Assembly: GCA_965140355.1 (NCBI GenBank)
Contig: OZ223194.1
Location: 1,674,001 to 1,738,000 of the forward strand
Direction of reading: 5' to 3'
Length of the DNA stretch: 64,000 nt
From: Acetobacterium sp965140355
GTDB taxonomy: Bacteria; Bacillota; Clostridia; Eubacteriales; Eubacteriaceae
Of this stretch, positions 34,953 to 44,316 are shown piece after piece; within the stretch, counting starts at the first letter, position 1, and each line of letters opens with the position of its first letter. The position numbers were made by a program, and so were the translations under genes. The notes below the pieces were generated by a model. It saw only the letters and a program-made list of their open reading frames with translations, was not told where the DNA came from and did not search any database.

Positions 34953-35029
34953 ATCTGATTTGGGAGCTATTGAAAAAGATAAAAATAAAACACTTGATAT
35001 TTATACGACGGAACGATTGAGTTTACTGC

Positions 35030-35079
35030 TTGACAAAATCAGAAGAATTTAATACAATTAATGTTAGGACACGAACAAT
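35030..35079 (+). promoter_or_regulatory. MarR gene promoter with operator
   Basis: TTGACA (35030-35035), a 17-base spacer and TACAAT (35053-35058). The motif GTTAGGACACGAACAAT at 35063-35079 covers the transcription start and is nearly repeated at 35580-35596, so it is a probable operator for the MarR protein itself. Confidence 0.75.
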
Positions 35080-35098
35080 AATGGCAAAAGGAGGGAGT

Positions 35099-35530
35099 AT
35101 GGAACATGATAAAAGGGTCGGGCTTGCGGTTCGGATTTTTTCAAATCATATTGGACGCGAAATCGAGCATCAAATAACGAACAATCTTCCGAGTGGCATT
35201 ACCGGGTTGCAGGGGCGCGTCATTTGTTTTATAAAGAGTAGAACGGATGATGTTTTTCAAAAAGATATTGAAGAAGAATACGACATCAGACGTTCCACGG
35301 CGACAGGTATGTTGCAGCTGATGGAAAAAAACGGTCTTCTTATCCGGGAAGCTGTTTCCTACGATGCCAGACTGAAAAAGATTGTTTTAACTGACAAAGC
35401 CCTGAAAATTCATGATCAGATTATCGAAGAAATAGATCGGATTGAAAATCAGCTGATCAACGGTTTGACAGAGGATGAAATAAATACATTCTTTTCGATC
35501 ATAAAAAAAATTACCAATAATATTAAATAG
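35099..35530 (+). CDS. MarR-family regulator
   Basis: A 143-residue winged-helix protein of the MarR family. The recognition part DIEEEYDIRRSTATGMLQLMEKNGLL and the wing VSYDARLKKIVLTDKA are standard. The ATG at 35099 follows aaaggagg; the open frame further upstream overlaps the promoter, so earlier starts are excluded. An operator-like motif covers its start site and repeats upstream of the next genes (cytidylate-kinase-like and MATE), which suggests autoregulation and control of the efflux pump. Confidence 0.9.
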   Translation: MEHDKRVGLAVRIFSNHIGREIEHQITNNLPSGITGLQGRVICFIKSRTDDVFQKDIEEEYDIRRSTATGMLQLMEKNGLLIREAVSYDARLKKIVLTDKALKIHDQIIEEIDRIENQLINGLTEDEINTFFSIIKKITNNIK

Positions 35531-35564
35531 TCAATCGGAGGTACAAAGATAACGAGTGACTATT

Positions 35565-35608
35565 AATTTTACGGATGTTGTTAGGTTACGAACAATATCT
35601 GTAAAATT
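35565..35608. promoter_or_regulatory. 44-bp inverted repeat containing the second MarR-type operator
   Basis: AATTTTACGGATGTTGTT and AACAATATCTGTAAAATT form an inverted repeat with 16 of 18 bases paired. GTTAGGTTACGAACAAT (35580-35596) fills the centre and matches the motif at 35063 in 15 of 17 bases. Confidence 0.65.
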
Positions 35609-35860
35609 AAATTTGATCGTTGTGAAGTCCAGATTTTGTTTTGAAATGATTAAACGTATTGAGGTGTCGTAAAATTGATGTTTGATGTGTAAAGTGTGAT
35701 TTAAAGGCGTTCGCCATCAGGCGATGCAAGAAGTACAGAAGTGATCCCACGCTCATTATTTTATAATGGTATTTAGCTTTAGGGATAACGTAATAAAAAA
35801 ATAAATATGTTCAGGCCGATAAATTAGTGGTTTTAGACATATTATACAAGGAGTATGATA

Positions 35861-36460
35861 GTGAAAGATTTTGTTATTGCAATCGCCAGAGAATTTGGCT
35901 CAGGCGGAAGGATTATTGGAGAATTGCTGGCACAGGAACTCAAGGTTCCCTTTTATGATAAGGAACTTGTTGCGTTGGCTGCCGAGGAAAGTGGTTTTGC
36001 AGAGGATTTTATTCAAGAAATGGAACAGAAAAGAAGAATCGATTTTTTGAATAATATGTATATGACTAGTCAGGAATTACCGCTTTCCGAACAGGTTTTT
36101 TTAGCTCAATCGAAAGCGATTGAAGAAATAGCTAAAACCCAATCTTGTGTGATTGTGGGGAGATGTGCCGATTATGTACTACGCGACAAAAAAAATTGTA
36201 TCCGTGTCTTTATCCATTCACCTTTAGAGGTAAGGATAAAACGAGTAAAAGAAGAATACCATATAGACAAACCTAATTTACATGATTATGTGAAAAAAAC
36301 TGATAAAAATCGGGGCACGTATTACAATTACTTCACACAAGAGAAATGGGGCGATATAAAAAATTATCATCTTACCATCGATAGTAGTGTGGGGATTCCG
36401 ATTGTTGTGGATGTCGTTAAAACACTGTTAACCGCTTTGCCAGAAGGTATGGTTAAATGA
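35861..36460 (+). CDS. Cytidylate kinase-like family protein
   Basis: A 199-residue P-loop protein. The first strand and P-loop read VIAIAREFGSGGRIIGELLA, the form seen in the cytidylate kinase-like family. CVIVGRCADYVLRD and an arginine-rich lid (VRIKRVKEEYHIDK) follow. The phosphorylated substrate is unknown. The GTG at 35861 is preferred over the ATG at 35855 because its distance from aaggag is normal. It overlaps the MATE gene by four bases, so the two are coupled. Confidence 0.82.
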   Translation: MKDFVIAIAREFGSGGRIIGELLAQELKVPFYDKELVALAAEESGFAEDFIQEMEQKRRIDFLNNMYMTSQELPLSEQVFLAQSKAIEEIAKTQSCVIVGRCADYVLRDKKNCIRVFIHSPLEVRIKRVKEEYHIDKPNLHDYVKKTDKNRGTYYNYFTQEKWGDIKNYHLTIDSSVGIPIVVDVVKTLLTALPEGMVK

Positions 36461-37827
36461 AACAACGGGACAAAAAAAGTGAAAATAAAATGGGCATTAT
36501 GCCCATCAATAAGTTGCTCATAACGATGTCAGTGCCAATGATCCTTTCAATGCTGGTGCAAGCGCTTTATAACGTTGTGGATAGTATTTTTGTGGCACAG
36601 ATTAATGAAAGTGCACTGACAGCAGTCTCATTGTCATTTCCGATACAGAGCTTAATGATCGCGATCGGTGCCGGTACTGGTGTGGGGATTAATGCCTTAT
36701 TGTCGAAAAGTCTGGGAGAAAAGGATTTTAAAAAGGCCAATAAAACTGCTAACAACGGTGTTTTTTTGGGAATACTCAGTGGTATTATCTTTATCGTCGT
36801 TGGCCTTTTCGGGACACGATTGTTTTTTGAAACACAAATTGATATTCCTGAAATTATTGTGTACGGGCAGCAGTATTTATCGATTATCTCAATTTTTTCC
36901 TTTGGGTTATTTGGACAATTGACTTTTGAACGGTTGCTGCAATCGACCGGGAAAACTATTTATACGATGTACACACAGTCATTAGGTGCCATTATTAACA
37001 TTATTTTAGATCCGATTTTAATTTTTGGATTACTGGGATTCCCCCAAATGGGGGTTGCCGGGGCGGCTGTTGCCACCGTGATAGGACAATGTACAGCGAT
37101 GTTGCTGGCCATTTATTTTAATCTCACTAAAAATCATGAAATTGAGCTTTCGGTTAAAGAATTCAAGCCCGACAGAAGGATTATTAAAGCGATTTATGCG
37201 GTCGGTTTTCCCTCAATTATGATGATGGCGATCGGATCGATTATGAATTATGGACTGAACGGCATTTTGATGGGATTCACGGCGACTGCAGCCGCTGTAT
37301 TTGGGGTTTATTTTAAGCTGCAAAGCTTTGTATTTATGCCTGTCATAGGCCTAAACAATGGGATGGTACCGATTATTGCCTACAACTATGGGGCTAGAAA
37401 TAGAGAACGGGTGACGAAAACGATCAAATGGAGTATCTTTTATGCCGTTGCGATCATGTTGGTTGGTTTGGCCATTTTTCAGTTGATGCCGGAAAAGTTA
37501 CTGCTGATGTTTAATGCATCCGACGATATGCTGGCAATCGGTATTCCGGCGCTACAGACGATTAGTTTTAGTTTCTTGTTCGCAGGATTTTGTATTGTGA
37601 TGATATCTTCATTTCAGGCACTGGGAAATGGTCTATTAAGCCTGATTGTTTCAGTAGTAAGGCAGCTTGTTGTACTTTTGCCGGTGGCTTATTTACTTTC
37701 TCTGACCGGTTCTTTGGATGCTGTTTGGTGGTCTTTTCCCATTGCCGAATTTGTAGCCTTTATTTTGAGTGCTTTTTTTATGAAATATGTCCTCAATAAA
37801 GAAACCGCTAAATTTAAAAACGGATAA
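36457..37827 (+). CDS. MATE-family efflux transporter
   Basis: A 456-residue membrane protein with twelve helices in two six-helix halves, typical of the MATE (DinF/NorM) family. MSVPMILSMLVQALYNVVDS is the first helix of the family, and GFPSIMMMAIGSIMNYGLNG begins the second half. It exports cationic drugs or metabolites using sodium or protons. It is coupled to the cytidylate-kinase-like gene and probably controlled by the MarR protein upstream. Confidence 0.93.
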   Translation: MKQRDKKSENKMGIMPINKLLITMSVPMILSMLVQALYNVVDSIFVAQINESALTAVSLSFPIQSLMIAIGAGTGVGINALLSKSLGEKDFKKANKTANNGVFLGILSGIIFIVVGLFGTRLFFETQIDIPEIIVYGQQYLSIISIFSFGLFGQLTFERLLQSTGKTIYTMYTQSLGAIINIILDPILIFGLLGFPQMGVAGAAVATVIGQCTAMLLAIYFNLTKNHEIELSVKEFKPDRRIIKAIYAVGFPSIMMMAIGSIMNYGLNGILMGFTATAAAVFGVYFKLQSFVFMPVIGLNNGMVPIIAYNYGARNRERVTKTIKWSIFYAVAIMLVGLAIFQLMPEKLLLMFNASDDMLAIGIPALQTISFSFLFAGFCIVMISSFQALGNGLLSLIVSVVRQLVVLLPVAYLLSLTGSLDAVWWSFPIAEFVAFILSAFFMKYVLNKETAKFKNG

Positions 37828-38063
37828 AAAGGGGTTTAATTTTTATTTTGTAAACTTGCTTGGTATTATTCTGATACGTTAAACGGATCAAAAAATAGCC
37901 AATCATTAAAAATGTCTAAAATTGATTGGAACGATCGCAATCGGGGATAATTTTTAGGTTCATAATGTGCACATTGATTAGAAAATCATGTTTAATCTGA
38001 AAAGAAGGGGTAAAAATTAATAATGACTCGTTATTTAATTTTTAACTTCAAGGAGCGGGAAAT

Positions 38064-39197
38064 ATGAAAAAACAGGAAATCTCAATTGTCGATGATGAAC
38101 CGATCAATTTGATGATCTTAAAAAAATTATTGAGTCCCTCTTTTCTTGTTCGGGCTTATAAATCAGGGAGCGACTTGCTTCAAGCTGTTGAAAAAGGAAT
38201 TAAACCAGATCTCATCCTAATGGATATTATGATGCCGGGAATGGATGGATATGAAACATTGGCAAAATTACGGAAAAATCCCGATAATCATGGGATTCCA
38301 GTTATCTATATTTCGGCATTGGATAGCCTTGTTGATGAAGAGAAGGGTTTCAGTCTGGGGGCCGTTGATTATATCACAAAGCCCTTCCGGCTGGGGATTG
38401 TATTAGCCAGAGTAAATGCCCATCTAGAGCTAAAACAGGCGAGAGATCGACTTAAAAATCAGAATGAATGGTTGGAAGTGGAAGTCAAACGACGGATGGT
38501 AGAAAATCAGTTGATCCAAGATACCACCTTGAATGTTTTTGCAGAATTGGTTGAAACCAGGGATAATGATACGGCTAATCATGTTTTGCGGACTCAGAAT
38601 TATGTGCGCATTATTGCAAAACGATTACAAAAAAACAAGACCGATATAAACTGCTTGGATGATGATGACATCGAACGGATTGTTAAAGCGGCACCACTCC
38701 ATGACATTGGAAAAATTGGGATTCCCGATGCCATCTTATTAAAACCGGGGAAATTGAGCACTGAAGAATATGAGATTATGAAAACGCATTGTAAAATTGG
38801 TGGTAATGCGATTCGTTTGGCGATCAATAAAACCTTAGCCGTTAATGAGACCAAAAATGAAGAAGGGGAAATCACCGCTTTGTTCTTTTTAGAAGAAGCT
38901 GAAAAAATCATGAATTATCATCATGAACGTTGGGATGGAAAAGGCTACCCCGAAGAATTAACCGGAGATGAGATTCCGATATCCGCACGGATCATGGCTT
39001 TGGCGGATGTTTTTGACGCATTGACCACAGTGCGGCCTTATAAAAAAGCTTGGAATATGGAAACCGTAGTTGCGTATATTTTAGAACAAAAAGGTCTACA
39101 GTTTGATCCGAATGTGGTGGAAGCTTTTGAAAAAGAAATTGACGCTTTCGCACGGATATTAAATCATTATAAACCAATTTATACGGATGGCAAATAA
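38064..39197 (+). CDS. Response regulator with HD-GYP output domain
   Basis: A 377-residue protein. The receiver domain (residues about 5-125) has the phosphoacceptor Asp54 in LILMDIMMPGMDG and a Lys in ITKPF. The HD-GYP domain (from about 155) has HDIGKIGIPDAILLKPGKL and HHERWDGKGYPEEL, the metal and GYP motifs of cyclic di-GMP phosphodiesterases. It probably lowers cyclic di-GMP when phosphorylated. The hybrid kinase gene starts 28 bases later and is the likely partner. Confidence 0.93.
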   Translation: MKKQEISIVDDEPINLMILKKLLSPSFLVRAYKSGSDLLQAVEKGIKPDLILMDIMMPGMDGYETLAKLRKNPDNHGIPVIYISALDSLVDEEKGFSLGAVDYITKPFRLGIVLARVNAHLELKQARDRLKNQNEWLEVEVKRRMVENQLIQDTTLNVFAELVETRDNDTANHVLRTQNYVRIIAKRLQKNKTDINCLDDDDIERIVKAAPLHDIGKIGIPDAILLKPGKLSTEEYEIMKTHCKIGGNAIRLAINKTLAVNETKNEEGEITALFFLEEAEKIMNYHHERWDGKGYPEELTGDEIPISARIMALADVFDALTTVRPYKKAWNMETVVAYILEQKGLQFDPNVVEAFEKEIDAFARILNHYKPIYTDGK

Positions 39198-39224
39198 TAG
39201 TAATGTAGGAAGGGTGAAGCGACC

Positions 39225-42200
39225 GTGAATCAAAATCATTTTGATCAGGGAAAACAGCAAAGAATGCTAGAAGCTTATTTAAAAATGATTCCAGATCTGC
39301 TTTTTTTAACAGATGATCAAGGGGTTATTTTGGAGTATCGCGCTAAAGATACATCAGATCTTTATATAACACCGGATATGTTTTTGGGAAAAATGATTAA
39401 TTCGGTACTGCCGCCAAATGCCAATTTGATCTTTGTAGAGCGGATCAAAATGGCCCGAATTAGTGGTGAAATGCAGACCTTTGAATATGATTTACCATAT
39501 CAAAAAGGTTGTCGTCATTTTGAGTGTCGTTTGAGTTGGCTCAAAGAGAGTAACTGTTTTGTGGCTATTGTACGCGATATTACAAAACGGAATCAGATGG
39601 AATTGGATTTGAAAAACGAACGTAAAATGCTCAAAAAACGCCTTAAAGAAAGGATCTGCAGCCAGAACGTTTTGCAGATAACCGCTGATACCAGCAGTTC
39701 AATTGAAAAAATGATTGAAAAAGTGATGTTGGTTCTTGGTGCCGGTTGGCAATATCCAGAGCTAACCCAGGTCCAGATCAAGTGGAATAAACAATTATTT
39801 CAAACTCTGAATTTTACCGAAACACCATGGAAGCAGATCGAAACGGGTCATTTAAGCGCGGGTGATTCGATTGAGATAATTGTTTCTTACATGAGGGAAG
39901 TTCCCAGTGAAGATGAAGGACCGTTTTTTAAAGAAGAACGCTATTTATTAAAAAGTATCCGTGATCGAATTGTCGATGTTATTAATCATCGTCGGATTGC
40001 GGAAGAAAATCAGGAAAGCCAGGAGTTAGTAAATACGATGTTTGCGATGACTACCGATGGGATTGCACTGGTTGATCCATTCACAGCTAAACTCATTATA
40101 TTTAATGAAGCAGCGTATAAAAACCTGGGTTATAAAAAAAGTGAATTTGAGCATCGATTACTATTTGATATTTACGTTGAACCTTCCCGAGAAAAAGTGA
40201 TTGCGCTCCTGCAAACGGTAGCTAACGGAAAAACAAAAGCACTTGAAACACAGTATCGTTGTAAGGATGGTAAAATCAAGGATGTTTCAGTGATTTTAAA
40301 ACCAATTAGTCACAAGGGACAAATTTTAGTTTGTGCTGTCTGGACGGATATGACGGTAGTTAAGAAAAAAGAACGTGAGCAGAGAGCATTAATGAATCAA
40401 TTAAGGCTTCATACACGATTAATTGGCGAAATTGGTTTAATGGAAGCAGGTATTAATGGGGAAGTTGAGCAATTTACTGAAAAAATAACGGAGCTTTTAA
40501 GTGAACAGTTACAGATAGATCGCATTTCGGTGTGGCTGTACAATGATGATCAGAGCAAGATGAGCTGTCTGGATTTATATGAAAAGCAGCAAAAATCCCA
40601 TTTAAAAAATATGACGATGAATAAACAAGATTATCCCATTACCTTTGATGAGCTGATTGGCAATCGCTATTTGATTATTGACAAAAATTCCGATCAAACG
40701 CAGAAAAAAGACTTCTGGAATCGTTACATGAAACCACTGGGAGGCAAGTCTTTGTTGATCTGTAGTATTTTGTTTTATGGACAAGTAATCGGTTCACTGG
40801 GTTTTATGCATATTAATCATAATCACAAATGGAACAGTGAGGAAATTACCTTTGGCTGTCAATTGGCTGACCAAATTGGAATGGTTTTTTTAAACCGGGA
40901 GCGGATGGAAATTACCCGAACCTTGAGTCAGAATGAGGCTATTTTGAACCGTGCTCAGGAGGTTTCGAAAATCGGAAACTGGCGTTATGATATTCAAAAT
41001 AACAAGCTCATCTGGTCTAAGGAGATTTATCGCATTTTTGGCAAAAAAAATAATTCTGAGCAAAATTTTGAAACGTTTATGGCGGCTGTCCATCCTGAAG
41101 ATCGTCAGAAAATGAAGGATATTTGGAACGAAAATAAAAAAGAAGGTCAACCATTTTCGATTTTACATCGGATTATTGTTGGCGATGAAATTCGTTGGGT
41201 GGAAGAGCATTCAGAGTTTGAGTTTGATAATGCCGGTCGACCTTGCTTTAGTTGGGGAACGGTACAGGATCTGACCGAAAAAGTGGCGTATATGAATGAG
41301 CTTGAGATCTATCAAAAACATCTGGAGGAAATGGTTTTTTCCCGAACAGCTGAGTTAGAAACCGCAAAACTCGAAGCAGAAGCAGCCAATCAGGCGAAAA
41401 GTGCGTTTTTGTCGAATATGAGCCATGAAATTCGGACTCCGATGAATGCCATTATTGGTCTTGCGCATCTGATTAAACGAGATCCATTGACAATGCGGCA
41501 AGAAGGACAGATTAATAAATTAATTGAAGCGACGAATCACTTATTGGAAATAATTAATAATGTGCTGGATCTGTCCAAAATTGAGGCCGGCAAAATGAGA
41601 ATCGATATCCATGATTTTGAACCAGCCCGAGAAATTGATCGGGTCTGCAATATTTTAGGAAATGAGGTTGCCAAAAAAAATCTTGATTTGCTTGTGGATG
41701 TCGATCATATTCCCCGCGTAGTAAAAGGTGATTCGGTTCGATTTGGTCAGATTTTGCTTAATCTGATGAGCAATGCCGTGAAGTTCACGCCTAAAGGGCG
41801 CGTTAAAATTGTTTCCAGAATTATCGAACAGCATTTAGATCAGATCCGCTTACGATTTGAAATCATTGATACGGGCATTGGCATGTCACAAGATCAGATG
41901 AAACATCTTTTTCAGGACTTTGTCCAGGCGGATGATTCAATGACCCGTTTTTATGGCGGTACAGGATTAGGGTTAGCAATTAGTGCGCGGTTAGCTGAGT
42001 TTTTGGGAGGTGAAATCGGAGTCGAAAGTGAGTTGGCGAAAGGGAGTAAATTTTGGTTTGAGTTGCCTTTTGAAATGTCAACCGTACTTCCCCAAAATAG
42101 AGTTGAGCCTAAACTAGCGAAAAAGATGCGCGTTCTCGTGATTGATGATGAATTGGAAGCTCAGGAAATATTGATTTGTCTATTATCAGATTTTGGGATT

Positions 42201-43622
42201 TCCTGTGATGCAGTCAGTTCAGGACGGGAAGGACTGAAAGCAATCGAAAAGGCTGATCAAACGATGAATCCTTATTCTTTAGTTTTTTTGGATTGGAAAA
42301 TGCCGGATATCGATGGGATTGATACCAGTATCATGATTAAAGCCTTGGATTTAAAAAATGTCCCGACGGTTTATCTGATAACCGGTTATGGCCAGCAAAT
42401 ATCCTATGAAGAAGCGTGTCGTGCCGGGATTAGTCAAGTTTTGTTAAAACCGATTACGCCATCGATTCTTAATGATGCGTTAATGGAACTACTGGAATGT
42501 AATACCGATGGAGAAGAAGGATCAACACAATATGAATTTGAAAAGATGTTAAAGCAATATGATCAGGTTCGGCTATTGATTGTTGAAGACAATCGGATTA
42601 ATCAGGAGATTATTCAACAAATTCTGGAACCGTTAAATTTTTATATTGAGTTAGCAGAAAATGGACAGGAAGCGATAAATAAGGTCACTCAAACTTGTTT
42701 TGATTTGATCTTGATGGATATCCAGATGCCAATTATGGATGGACTCGAAGCAACAGCAATAATTCGAAAAATGCCAGGTTGTGAAGCGGTGCCAATTTTG
42801 GCGATGACCGCCAATGCTTTCGAAGAAGATCGGCGCAAATGTATGGAAGTTGGGATGAATGATCATCTGGTTAAACCGGTGGAACCGGAAATCTTATATC
42901 AAGGTTTAATCAAATGGCTGCCGGTGAAAAAAAACAACCGCAAAAACGAAAGGTTAAATAAAGGTGAAGACGAGAAAAAAAGCAAAAGCGATCCCATCGC
43001 AATTGGGGAAGAGGAACAGAGATTGAATACGCTTCGGCACGTGGACGGTTTAAATGTGGAAGTTGGACTGAAGATTTTAGGCGGTGACAGTTTTGTTTAT
43101 CTACGATTGATTAAACAATTTATTCAAAAATGTCAAGAGACCGCAATTTTTATTTTGAAACAGTGTGCAGATGACGATTATCAGGGGTTGATCAATACAA
43201 TCCATTCGATTAAAGGAGTGGCCGGAAACTTAGGGGCTCAAAAAATCCAGACGTTGGCAGCAGAACTGGATTGGATTATTCGCTCAGGAACGGACAAGAA
43301 TCAAATAAAAAAACAGCTTGAAGATTTTGTTGCAGCCATTAATCAATTGGTGCTGGCGTTAGAATCAGCTGAAAAAACGGCCCCAAAGGAAGCTGTCGGC
43401 AAGATTGATCGGGAAAAAGTGGAGCAGATCATGATAGCGCTGATAGCGTTACTTGAAAATAATAACACTGAGGCGGATGACGTTTTTGAAAAGCACCGCG
43501 AACTAATGCTGTTAAGCCTTGGTGAGACCGGACGTGAGCTGGAAAGACAGATCCATGAATTTGATTATAGTGACGCATTGGAAACGTTAAAATTAACGCT
43601 TGAAAAGCAAAAAAGAGTATAA
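39225..43622 (+). CDS. Large hybrid sensor histidine kinase (PAS-GAF-kinase-2xREC-HPt)
   Basis: A 1465-residue cytoplasmic signalling protein with no clear membrane segment. It has two PAS domains and a GAF-like domain in the first half, then a third PAS (about 570-695). The kinase follows with phospho-histidine His734 in SNMSHEIRTPMNAIIG, and an ATP-binding domain with IDTGIGM and GGTGLGLAI. Two receiver domains carry Asp1023 and Asp1165. A histidine phosphotransfer domain has His1327 in IHSIKG. The start is GTG. It should relay phosphate to the HD-GYP regulator encoded just upstream. The signal is unknown. Confidence 0.92.
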   Translation: MNQNHFDQGKQQRMLEAYLKMIPDLLFLTDDQGVILEYRAKDTSDLYITPDMFLGKMINSVLPPNANLIFVERIKMARISGEMQTFEYDLPYQKGCRHFECRLSWLKESNCFVAIVRDITKRNQMELDLKNERKMLKKRLKERICSQNVLQITADTSSSIEKMIEKVMLVLGAGWQYPELTQVQIKWNKQLFQTLNFTETPWKQIETGHLSAGDSIEIIVSYMREVPSEDEGPFFKEERYLLKSIRDRIVDVINHRRIAEENQESQELVNTMFAMTTDGIALVDPFTAKLIIFNEAAYKNLGYKKSEFEHRLLFDIYVEPSREKVIALLQTVANGKTKALETQYRCKDGKIKDVSVILKPISHKGQILVCAVWTDMTVVKKKEREQRALMNQLRLHTRLIGEIGLMEAGINGEVEQFTEKITELLSEQLQIDRISVWLYNDDQSKMSCLDLYEKQQKSHLKNMTMNKQDYPITFDELIGNRYLIIDKNSDQTQKKDFWNRYMKPLGGKSLLICSILFYGQVIGSLGFMHINHNHKWNSEEITFGCQLADQIGMVFLNRERMEITRTLSQNEAILNRAQEVSKIGNWRYDIQNNKLIWSKEIYRIFGKKNNSEQNFETFMAAVHPEDRQKMKDIWNENKKEGQPFSILHRIIVGDEIRWVEEHSEFEFDNAGRPCFSWGTVQDLTEKVAYMNELEIYQKHLEEMVFSRTAELETAKLEAEAANQAKSAFLSNMSHEIRTPMNAIIGLAHLIKRDPLTMRQEGQINKLIEATNHLLEIINNVLDLSKIEAGKMRIDIHDFEPAREIDRVCNILGNEVAKKNLDLLVDVDHIPRVVKGDSVRFGQILLNLMSNAVKFTPKGRVKIVSRIIEQHLDQIRLRFEIIDTGIGMSQDQMKHLFQDFVQADDSMTRFYGGTGLGLAISARLAEFLGGEIGVESELAKGSKFWFELPFEMSTVLPQNRVEPKLAKKMRVLVIDDELEAQEILICLLSDFGISCDAVSSGREGLKAIEKADQTMNPYSLVFLDWKMPDIDGIDTSIMIKALDLKNVPTVYLITGYGQQISYEEACRAGISQVLLKPITPSILNDALMELLECNTDGEEGSTQYEFEKMLKQYDQVRLLIVEDNRINQEIIQQILEPLNFYIELAENGQEAINKVTQTCFDLILMDIQMPIMDGLEATAIIRKMPGCEAVPILAMTANAFEEDRRKCMEVGMNDHLVKPVEPEILYQGLIKWLPVKKNNRKNERLNKGEDEKKSKSDPIAIGEEEQRLNTLRHVDGLNVEVGLKILGGDSFVYLRLIKQFIQKCQETAIFILKQCADDDYQGLINTIHSIKGVAGNLGAQKIQTLAAELDWIIRSGTDKNQIKKQLEDFVAAINQLVLALESAEKTAPKEAVGKIDREKVEQIMIALIALLENNNTEADDVFEKHRELMLLSLGETGRELERQIHEFDYSDALETLKLTLEKQKRV

Positions 43623-43637
43623 AAATCAGGAGCAATT

Positions 43638-43709
43638 ATGGACAACGTTATTAAACGAGAGAACATTGTTGATTGCCTGAATCAATTGTTGGAGCAGGAT
43701 CTTTCTTAA
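43638..43709 (+). CDS. Short ORF of 23 codons after the hybrid kinase (possible remnant)
   Basis: ATG at 43638 follows aggagc and encodes MDNVIKRENIVDCLNQLLEQ, then stops. It resembles the start of a longer regulatory protein that has been lost, but 23 residues are too few to identify. It is 15 bases after the kinase stop and could be translated with it. Confidence 0.25.
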   Translation: MDNVIKRENIVDCLNQLLEQDLS

Positions 43710-43810
43710 ATCTGTATGTAGGATTAAAAACCCCGAGTCGATAAGATTTCAGGTGTTAGTGTCGTAATAGTGGGGGCATGTTAGAAAGCGGTTAAATTTG
43801 TAAATACTGC

Positions 43811-43839
43811 TTGATTTTGATAACCTTTTATAGTACAAT
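43811..43839 (+). promoter_or_regulatory. Promoter of the speD leader/ncRNA
   Basis: TTGATT at 43811-43816, exactly 17 bases, TACAAT at 43834-43839. No coding gene follows for about 480 bases. Confidence 0.65.
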
Positions 43840-43845
43840 TCGAAA

Positions 43846-44259
43846 CGAATGATAGAATTAGGTTTATGTCTATTTTACATATTCATAGATTAAGTTTATG
43901 GATAGTGTAAAGAATTATTTTGACCATTTCTTTACCGGCTTTATGTCTGGGGATAGAAATCGAAGGCCATACGGACAGCTAGGTCAAATGCCGATTGGCA
44001 ACTTTCGTTGCCTTATTGATTGAGTTTTGACTCAAATTTTATAAGTTGGTTACTTAAAACCGTGTGCCGGAATGCACATCACACTTGTGAAACAATCAAT
44101 AAGAGTAGTAAAAGTAAGTTCTTGCTATATAGACTCTAGTTTCTACGTTTGGGATCATTAACAAATGGTGCGCATAGGCATTTAATTTGAAATAACAAAT
44201 CAGTAGAAATAAACTCAAGTGGATGAACAGCAAATGCTGAAAGATCACTTGAGTTTTTT
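43846..44259 (+). ncRNA. Candidate structured leader RNA upstream of speD, with terminator
   Basis: A non-coding stretch of about 415 bases between a promoter and an intrinsic terminator. Visible helices are TTTACATATTCATA with TATGGATAGTGTAAA (43874-43911), GGCAAC-TTTC-GTTGCC (about 43997-44012), CTTATTGATTG with CAATCAATAAG (44012-44022 and 44093-44103, 11 perfect pairs), and a hairpin around GTGTG/CACAC (44062-44084). TTGAGTTT at 44020-44027 can pair exactly with the 5' arm of the terminator (AAACTCAA, 44211-44218), a candidate antiterminator. I do not recognise it as a known RNA class. Confidence 0.5.
44211..44259 (+). terminator. Rho-independent terminator upstream of speD
   Basis: AAACTCAAGTG (44211-44221) pairs perfectly with CACTTGAGTTT (44246-44256) and is followed by TTT and further T. 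It lies only 58 bases before speD with no clear promoter in between, so speD expression would need readthrough. Confidence 0.85.
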
Positions 44260-44316
44260 GTTTTATTAAAAGGTTGTTGCACAACGATTAGACAAAAAAT
44301 GGAAACGGGGTGGATT

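Noticed and set aside
43846..44259. speD leader considered as RNase P RNA, tmRNA, SRP RNA or 6S RNA
   Set aside because: I could not find the hallmark conserved segments of those RNAs, and position and terminator fit a leader or new small RNA better.
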